Positions 6,263 through 10,618 of a DNA stretch of 10,618 nt are shown here, in pieces. Each line of letters starts with the position of its first letter. Positions within the stretch are counted from its first letter, which is position 1. A model generated the notes under the pieces. That model was not told the origin of the DNA. It saw nothing but the letters and a program-made list of their open reading frames with translations, and did no database searches. A program made the position numbers and the translations under genes. This DNA is from Baffinella frigidus. Taxonomy: Eukaryota > Cryptophyceae > Cryptomonadales > Baffinellaceae. Location of the stretch: the NCBI GenBank assembly GCA_026770585.1, contig MU646868.1:242285-252902 (forward strand), read 5' to 3'.

Positions 6263-6474
6263 CCACTCGAGGCTAGAAGTGTGACTATTTTAAAACAGTC
6301 ATTCTTTTACAAGTGAAGGGGGGAAAAGAAGTGTGTAGTAATTTTCATACAAATAGGGGCATTCGGTCACGTAGCTCAAGGTATAACTTGAGCTACGTGA
6401 CCAAGCATGCCCGTGACTGGTACTAAATTTAACAACCCCACATTTTAAATACCCCCTCTTCCAGCCTCGAGTGG
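6263..6474. mobile_element. 212-bp foldback element with central hairpin
   Basis: Terminal arms are CCACTCGAGGCTAGAAG (6263-6279) and CTTCCAGCCTCGAGTGG (6458-6474), with one mismatch. At the centre GGTCACGTAGCTCAAG (6365-6380) pairs exactly with CTTGAGCTACGTGACC (6387-6402) around a six-base loop, and pairing extends with gaps to GGGCAT/ATGCCC. No coding frame and no clear target duplication. Confidence 0.75.
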
Positions 6475-6526
6475 TGGTTTCGAACCGTACCCGACCAGGC
6501 CACCATTTCCTCCTTCCGAGAGAGAC

Positions 6527-6692
6527 CTAGTAACTAGTAACTAGTGACTAGTAACTAGTAACTAGTAACTAGTAACTAGTAACTGGTTACTAGTTACTAG
6601 TTACTAGTTACTAGTTACTAGTAACTAATTACTAGTGACTAGTTACTAGTGACTAGTTACTAGTAACTAGTTACTAGTTACTAGTTACTAGT
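6527..6692. repeat. Palindromic heptamer array (TAACTAG / CTAGTTA)
   Basis: About 165 bp of a 7-bp unit. It runs as TAACTAG up to about 6584 and then switches to the reverse complement TTACTAG, with later switches back. Every unit junction makes ACTAGT. The first switch sits at AGTAACTGGTTACT, so the tract can fold into a long cruciform. Confidence 0.9.
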
Positions 6693-6739
6693 TCCAAGGA
6701 ACAGATCTTGCCCGTGAAAAAAAACACCGGTCCGCTGCA

Positions 6740-7200
6740 CGGAAGGGCGTGTCGTTGGCATATGTTGGGCGAAATTAAAACCTCAAGGACCTAAAGGACT
6801 CAATTTAAAACCTCAAGGACCAAACACCCCAACAGAGCCACCCTGTATCCCCTCTTCACGAGCCTCTGCACTGGAGAGCGAAACGCGATCCGAAAGCAAA
6901 AATGCTTTCTCTGCAGATCCCTTCTACGGAACGGCGTGTCGTTGGCATACGTTGGGAGAAATTAAAACCTAAAGGACCTAAAGGCCTATGTTGGGAGCTC
7001 GAAGAACCTAGAGGACCTAAAAGTTGCCATCAAATTAAAGTTGGGCTATGTTGGGAGCATTTGAAACCTAAAGGACCTAAAGAAAGGGGGGCCTGATGTG
7101 ATCCGAAAGGAAGCATGGCCTTTCTGCAGGATAAGTTCCGGTGTCCGCCTATGGTGGGAGTTAAAAGAACCTCAAGGACCTAAAAAAGGGTCGGGGATGA
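6740..7200 (+). repeat. GPKGP-type dispersed repeat cluster, plus orientation
   Basis: The module TATGTTGGGAG, a variable part, AAACCTAAAGGACCTAAAG occurs at about 6750, 6945, 6986, 7047 and 7148. At the 6740 and 6928 copies it is preceded by GGCGTGTCGTTGG. A longer unit at 6821-6984 adds a stretch with CCCTGTATCCCCTCTTCACG and the hairpin GAAAGCAAAAATGCTTTC. Read as protein the module gives GLCWEHLKPKGPK. All copies differ and frames shift between them, so I take this as non-coding repeat. Confidence 0.8.
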
Positions 7201-7233
7201 CGTCGATCAGGCACTCTTCCTACAGCTGTAGCT

Positions 7234-7390
7234 CGATATCGAATAAAAATATTCACTTTCTGCCACGTCTCAAGTTGATTATCACCCTGAAAATGAACAA
7301 CTTTGGCGTGTCAAATCAAAAGTGGTTACAATACCAAGGCAATAATCAACTTTAGAGGAGGCAGAAAGTGAATATTTTTATTCGATATCG
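7234..7390. mobile_element. 157-bp MITE-like element with perfect 31-bp TIRs
   Basis: The left TIR (7234-7264, starting CGATATCGAATAAAAATATT) is the exact complement of the right TIR (7360-7390). A second inverted pair, AAGTTGATTAT and ATAATCAACTT, lies just inside. The interior is AT-rich with no frame. The ends carry the palindrome CGATATCG, which hides the true boundary and target duplication. Confidence 0.9.
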
Positions 7391-7444
7391 GAGATAAAGT
7401 TGGGCTCTCCAATTTGGGGTGACCAGGCTCTTTTCGGCTTCAGT

Positions 7445-7506
7445 TGACGGGAAGGGCGTGTCGTTGGCATATGTTGGGAGCATTTAAAACCTAAAGGACC
7501 TAAAGG
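7445..7506 (+). repeat. GPKGP-type repeat module, plus copy
   Basis: GGGCGTGTCGTTGGCATATG, TTGGGAGCATTTAAAACC and TAAAGGACCTAAAGG: the same module as at 6740-6798. Confidence 0.85.
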
Positions 7507-7580
7507 ATTTGTACCGCAAACCCAGCGTGTCAGCTTGTGAACACCAACCACCATTCCACATCCAGCAACCCAAAGTGGCG

Positions 7581-7583
<3 letters not shown>

Positions 7584-7619
<36 letters not shown>

Positions 7620-7632
7620 GAAAGAGAGAGAA

Positions 7633-7664
<32 letters not shown>

Positions 7665-7689
7665 GGTTATTTCGAGAGAGAGAGAGATC
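7584..7689 (+). repeat. GA microsatellite
   Basis: About 100 bp of AG/GA repeats with a few A and GTTATTTC interruptions. Arg-Glu or Ser-Leu frames across it are artefacts. Confidence 0.95.
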
Positions 7690-7986
7690 CACAAACAACA
7701 ATCCACTTACAAGGGTTCATAACCAGGTTGTCAGGTTATTAGGGAAGCAGGTTCTCAGGGTATCAACACTTTTTGTTGAACTTCGTGGTTGGTTTGTCTG
7801 TCATATGACTGTTGAGGCGTTCAGCAGCCTCTAAGGCCATTGGTATGTGTTGGTGTGATTGAGCTGCCTGATGGATGTCTTTGGTTGAGTGGGATGCGTC
7901 GGGTGGACAGTTCTTTTTGGTACGTTGGGATCTCTTCTTCTTTGAGTTTCCATCTTGTTGGGGAGGGTTGTGATCCACAAACAACA
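7686..7986. repeat. 15-bp direct repeat bounding a 271-bp unique segment
   Basis: GATCCACAAACAACA occurs at 7686-7700 and 7972-7986, both next to repeat ends. The segment between is unrelated to the surrounding repeats and could be an insertion with its target duplication, or the only single-copy piece left here. Confidence 0.5.
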
Positions 7987-7987
7987 T
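7763..7987 (-). CDS. Doubtful small ORF, 74 aa
   Basis: A minus-strand frame with a Lys/Arg/Gln-rich first half and the end PTTKFNKKC. It falls almost exactly in the unique segment between the 15-bp direct repeats. I recognise no family. It could be the remnant of an exon, or chance. The first residues come from the flanking direct repeat, so the start is not trusted. Confidence 0.2.
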   Translation of the reverse strand: MLFVDHNPPQQDGNSKKKRSQRTKKNCPPDASHSTKDIHQAAQSHQHIPMALEAAERLNSHMTDKPTTKFNKKC

Positions 7988-7988
7988 T

Positions 7989-8206
7989 CAGGTCCTTTGG
8001 GTTTTAAATGCTCCCAACATAGCCCAACGACACGCCGTTCCGTAGAAGGGATCTGCAGGGAAAGCATTTTTGCTTTCGGATCGCGTTTAGCTCTCCAGTG
8101 CAGAGACTCGTGAAGAGGGGATACAGGGTGGTTCTCAAGGTCCCTTAGGTCCTTTAGGTTTTAATTTGGCCCAACATAGCCCAACGACACGCCCTTCCGT
8201 AGAAAG
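7989..8206 (-). repeat. GPKGP-type dispersed repeat, minus orientation
   Basis: The reverse complement of the unit at 6821-6984 covers 7989-8134 (AGGTCCTTTGGGTTTTAAAT, CCCAACATAGCCCAACGACA and the GCATTTTTGC hairpin). A second module follows at 8135-8206. Confidence 0.85.
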
Positions 8207-8222
8207 GACTGCTCGACATCTG

Positions 8223-8272
8223 ATCACCTGTTAGCCGCTTCTGCTGAATTAATCCCGCCAGGTGATTAATTC
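8223..8272. repeat. Nested hairpins
   Basis: ATCACCTG (8223-8230) pairs with CAGGTGAT (8259-8266), and GAATTAATC (8246-8254) pairs with GATTAATTC (8264-8272). The two pairings overlap and exclude each other. Confidence 0.55.
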
Positions 8273-8293
8273 AAATACGCCCGAGTTCCCCGC

Positions 8294-8410
8294 ATGGGCA
8301 AAAATTACTACGCACCTGAAGAGATTAGTCGTGTCCGACAGCAAATGGGCAATAATTTAACAGCTGAAGGGATGAGATCCCCCCCTGCACCGAAAGGTTG
8401 TAGTGCTTGA
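8294..8410 (+). CDS. Doubtful small ORF, 38 aa
   Basis: ATG 8294 to TGA 8410, starting MGKNYYAPEEISRVRQQMGN. The composition is balanced and the stretch is outside the recognised repeats, which is why I list it. The in-frame region is open only back to a TAA at 8267. No family is recognised. It could be an exon fragment or chance. Confidence 0.2.
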   Translation: MGKNYYAPEEISRVRQQMGNNLTAEGMRSPPAPKGCSA

Positions 8411-8490
8411 AACAAATCAGGGTCGTCCTGCAGAAAGGGTTTTTGTCCGCCGATGGTGGGAGCTCGAAACCCCTCAAAGACCGAAAAGGT
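8407..8490 (+). repeat. Diverged copy of the 7086-7184 repeat
   Basis: TCCTGCAGAAAGGGTTTTTG, TCCGCCGATGGTGGGAGCTC and CCTCAAAGACC match the 7086-7184 repeat with many substitutions. Downstream, at 8550-8590, GACCAGGCTCTTTTCGGCT also occurs at 7421-7440. Confidence 0.6.
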
Positions 8491-8653
8491 CAGGGGGACT
8501 GTGTTCAGCTGGTGCTCCTCCTAGCTTTGTCCCAGTCCAGTTCGGCCCACCAACTTGGGGAGACCAGGCTCTTTTCGGCTCCAAAGTTGTCGCTCCAAAG
8601 TTGTCAGAATTGTAAAGCAAAACAAGAGTGCCAACTTGACAACAAGTCATAAC

Positions 8654-8703
8654 AGAAAGAAAGAGAGAGAGAGAAAGAATCCATTTAGGTCCTTGAGGTT
8701 CAC
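8654..8703 (+). repeat. GA tract joined to a repeat end
   Basis: AGAAAGAAAGAGAGAGAGAG runs into AATCCATTTAGGTCCTTGAG. The same junction occurs at 8816-8847. Confidence 0.75.
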
Positions 8704-8712
8704 AAGCCACTA

Positions 8713-8760
8713 ACAAGGCTTCATAACCTGTTGGAGCCTTTTTCGGGGGTCTCTCCGATT
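8713..8760 (+). repeat. Dispersed repeat, copy 1
   Basis: This is the partner of 9534-9580, in the same orientation. It lies between two GA microsatellites that both run into the same sequence, GAATCCATTT(T)AGGTCC. Confidence 0.5.
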
Positions 8761-8815
8761 TTGGCGCGTCGACCAACCAATAGTCCACCACCAGCAACTC
8801 AAAAGGTTCTAACAA

Positions 8816-8938
8816 AAAGAGAGAGAGAGAGAATCCATTTTAGGTCCTTTGGGTTCTTTTAACTCCCACCATAGGCGGACACCGGAGCTTATCCTGCAAA
8901 AAAGGCCATGCTTCCTTTCGGATCACAACAGCCCCCCC
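8816..8938 (-). repeat. GA tract and inverted copy of the 7086-7184 repeat
   Basis: After the GA tract (8816-8832), 8841-8938 is the near-identical reverse complement of 7086-7184. It has TCCCACCATAGGCGGACACC, CTTATCCTGCA and CATGCTTCCTTTCGGATCAC. The two copies form inverted arms of about 98 bp some 1.65 kb apart. Confidence 0.85.
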
Positions 8939-9369
8939 GGCGCAGAAGGATCGCGGCAGAAACCGGCTTTAGGTCCTTTAGGTTTTAATTTCTCCCAACA
9001 TATGTCAACGAGATGTCCCTTAGGTCCTTCAGGTTTTAATTTCGCCCAACATATGCCAACGACACGCCGTTCCGTAGAAGGGATCTGCAGATGCCCTTCC
9101 TTGGGTCCTTTAGGTCCTTGAGTTTTTAATTTCTCCCAACATAGCCCAACGACACGCCCTTCCGTAGAAAGGACTGCAAAGAAAGCATTTTTGCTTTCGG
9201 ATCGCGTTGAGCTCTCCAGTGCAGAGGCTCGTGAAGAGGGGATACAGGGTGGTTCTTTTGGGGTGCTTGAGTTGATCCAGAAAATCGCGCTCATCACACA
9301 CACCAAACCCAAGCCAGCCGTTCTGAGGCTCATGGTATCCCATGGTTGAAGTATAAAAGCTCCAGCCAC
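8923..9369 (-). pseudogene. Repeat-derived reading frame, 148 aa, doubtful
   Basis: A minus-strand frame through the repeat array. The first 40 residues lie outside the repeats and include a hydrophobic run, TAGLGLVCVMSAIFWINSS. The rest is three copies of a VVGLCWEKLK-GPKGP peptide made by the DNA repeat. It may be repeat sequence read as protein, or an exon extended into a repeat. I see no catalytic motif. Confidence 0.2.
8967..9269 (-). repeat. GPKGP-type repeat array, minus orientation, three modules
   Basis: Modules of TAGGTTTTAATTTCTCCCAA type at about 8974, 9026 and 9115; the last two end in GACACGCC and TTCCGTAGAA. From 9120 to 9269 it is the reverse complement of 6821-6984, including the GCATTTTTGC hairpin and GGGGATACAGGGTGGTTCT. 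Confidence 0.85.
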
Positions 9370-9447
9370 GGATACCCCACAAGGTGAGAAGGATGGTGTG
9401 TGGGGGTGATGTGAAATCAGTCAGCCACCAAAGATGACAGGAGATAA
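9270..9447. other. No plus-strand gene seen
   Basis: The segment between the repeat array and the coiled-coil gene. Reverse-strand frames here give protein-like stretches such as GYHEPQNGWLGFGVCDERDF, but they run on into repeat and antisense sequence. It could hold an exon of an unrelated gene. Confidence 0.3.
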
Positions 9448-9645
9448 ATGCGGTATTGTTGGGATTTAATTTACGGAAGTCAGCAAATTTCAGAGCAAAC
9501 CAAAAAGAGAAACGGGCAAACAAAAACAGCCCCAAACAAGGCTTCACAACCTGTTCGAGATTTTTCGGGGGCCTCCGACGATTGTGGGTTGGGTCCGCGC
9601 GCTGGTCCTGCCAGGCCTGGGGGGCTGGCGCGAGCTCTTTCAAGC
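9448..9645 (+). other. Upstream in-frame extension of the coiled-coil gene (5' UTR, intron or extra N-terminus)
   Basis: This stretch is in frame with the gene at 9646 and has no stop after the TAA at 9445. It begins with an ATG at 9448, so a 66-residue longer N-terminus is formally possible. The composition argues against that. The first part is A-rich and low in complexity. From about 9534 it matches a dispersed repeat also present near 8713 (shared AACAAGGCTTCA, AACCTGTT and TTTTTCGGGGG). It is more likely leader or intron sequence. Confidence 0.35.
9534..9580 (+). repeat. Dispersed repeat next to the gene, copy 2
   Basis: It matches 8713-8760 with a few substitutions: AACAAGGCTTCA, then C or T, then AACCTGTT, then a T-run and CGGGGG. 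A weaker relative lies near 7708 (ACAAGGGTTCATAACC). Its place just upstream of the start codon suggests that a repeat fragment was caught in the gene's 5' flank. Confidence 0.5.
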
Positions 9646-10618
9646 ATGGATGAGGTGCGTTCCATGGAAGCGGTGGGCGATCTGTGCTTCCTCGGCGACT
9701 TCGTGCTGGAACGATGTGGGGGACACGAGATGATCTCGCTGGAAACCTTGCAAGACCTCCAGGCGGGCGGGCGGCAGAGGTTCGAGGATGGATCTCTCGG
9801 GGTTCCTGTCGCGAAATACAGGCTGGCGAGAGTGGTTCCCAGGGATCAGAAGGATGGTGCAGAGGCACTGGTGGAGAATGGCGGCGAAGACCCGCGGTCT
9901 GAGTCAGAGTTGGTGAAGGCGCTGGAGGACCAGTGCGAACGGTCGCAGCGCGCACTGGACACCGTCCGGCAGGAGCTGATCTCCGGCATGGGCGCTGGCG
10001 AGGACGAAGGGCTCTCGCGTCATCAGCTGGTGCGAGACCTGCGGGCAGCAAAGCTGGTGGTGGAATGCACGCAGAGCCGGATGGATATATTGGAGGGGAT
10101 GGTGCTGCTGACGGCAAGGCGAAAATCAAGAGGCGCGGCCGCAGAGACTTCGGTCGCTGAGGCCCCCCAGCTCTCTGGGCAGCACCCCTGGGCCTCCCCC
10201 ATGTCCACTCCCACGTCTCGAATGTCGGGGCATCTGGGGCACCTCGACGATGAGACACCTCGGTTGCCGGGGCGCCTCGACCATGTGACGCGCGAGGAAC
10301 ACGAGGTGTCGATCGCCGCGGTGCAGCGCGCATGGAATGTTGAGCACCGGGCGCACGCTGCCGAGATCGCGCGGCTGTCTTCGGAACATAAGGAGGCACT
10401 CGCCGCGGTGCAGCGCGCGTGGAACGACGACCGCAAGGCGCAGGCCGCCGACATCGCGCGGCTGTCGCTCGCGCCGCCACGCCCGATCGCCATGCGGGGT
10501 TGGACGGCCGAGCGGGAACTCTCGGATAAGCTGATACGCATGGAGGTGGAGAGGGACTTGGGGCACGCTGATCTGGCGGTTTCGCGCAGGGAAAACCACG
10601 CCCTCGCTGAGCAGCAGG
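9646..10618 (+). CDS. Partial coiled-coil protein, 3' end beyond the window
   Basis: The frame from ATG 9646 stays open to the last base: 324 complete codons, no stop. I do not recognise the family. Residues 1-65 look like a small folded region (FLGDFVLERCGG at 15-26, then VPVAKYRLARVVP at 53-65). Residues 86-160 are charged and heptad-like, probably coiled coil. Residues 163-210 are rich in Ser, Pro and Gly and look like a linker. Residues 218-275 hold two 29-residue repeats, each with the core AAVQRAWN and ending in IARLS; the DNA period is exactly 87 bp. Another charged helical stretch runs from 286 to the end. There is no signal peptide or membrane segment. Third positions are strongly G/C, unlike the upstream DNA. 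The frame is open back to ATG 9448, but the 9448-9645 part overlaps a dispersed repeat, so I prefer 9646. An upstream intron is possible. A cytoskeletal or scaffold role is only a guess from the coiled coil. Confidence 0.7.
   Translation, partial: MDEVRSMEAVGDLCFLGDFVLERCGGHEMISLETLQDLQAGGRQRFEDGSLGVPVAKYRLARVVPRDQKDGAEALVENGGEDPRSESELVKALEDQCERSQRALDTVRQELISGMGAGEDEGLSRHQLVRDLRAAKLVVECTQSRMDILEGMVLLTARRKSRGAAAETSVAEAPQLSGQHPWASPMSTPTSRMSGHLGHLDDETPRLPGRLDHVTREEHEVSIAAVQRAWNVEHRAHAAEIARLSSEHKEALAAVQRAWNDDRKAQAADIARLSLAPPRPIAMRGWTAERELSDKLIRMEVERDLGHADLAVSRRENHALAEQQ

Noticed and set aside
7089-7110. Hammerhead ribozyme-like CTGATG...CGAAAG
   Set aside because: The core lacks the A of CTGATGA, and no proper flanking helices or cleavage-site GTC in the right place were found.
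7509-7742. Frames made of Arg-Glu or Ser-Leu repeats
   Set aside because: They are translations of the GA microsatellite on either strand.
9352-9359. TATAAAAG as a TATA box for the downstream gene
   Set aside because: It is about 290 bp from the preferred start, lies next to repeats, and is a single short match. No transcription start evidence is available.
9110-10480. Long minus-strand frame, about 456 codons
   Set aside because: It is the antisense of the GC-rich coiled-coil gene running on into repeats. It is rich in Arg, Pro and Ala, as antisense of GC-rich coding DNA usually is, while the plus-strand frame has a better composition and real internal protein repeats.

Overview
The window looks like nuclear DNA of a microbial eukaryote. 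A dinoflagellate is my best guess (about 0.6); another alga or protist is possible. The evidence is indirect: interstitial CCCTAAA/TTTAGGG-type tracts, a dense mosaic of short inverted-repeat elements and microsatellites, no bacterial gene packing, and one GC-rich coding stretch with strongly GC-biased third positions. A dispersed repeat can be read as peptides such as GLCWEHLKPKGPKG, which resembles repeat-derived peptides I recall from dinoflagellate gene models. That is memory, not a search. I do not name a species.

Layout. 1-550: GA-rich low-complexity DNA, a 29-bp tandem repeat, and the first copy of a 42-bp motif that recurs at 782. 547-1310: a short TIR element, a foldback element, a second TIR element with a duplicated core, and five 25-bp units. 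1320-2125: telomere-like and CTT tracts, plus interleaved direct repeats. 2126-2362 and 3167-3345: two MITE-like elements with strong terminal inverted repeats. 2664 and 3391: a 75-bp direct repeat. 3916-4009: a hairpin flanked by 26-bp direct repeats. 4065-4560: telomere-like tracts around a 20-bp tandem array. 4848-6160: foldback and TIR elements, several bounded by TA. 6263-6692: a 212-bp foldback element and a heptamer palindrome. 6740-9270: a cluster of one dispersed repeat family in both orientations, broken by GA microsatellites and a 157-bp MITE. 9448 to the end: an open frame with the only convincing gene, a partial coiled-coil protein whose likely start is at 9646.

There is no operon and no set of cooperating genes. 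The interest lies in the repeats. Several families keep inverted-repeat structure while the sequence changes, and two families, plus one single element, are bounded by TA on both sides. No complete transposase, RNA gene or CRISPR array is visible. Everything upstream of about 9450 is best read as non-coding repeat DNA, with a few short frames of doubtful status.
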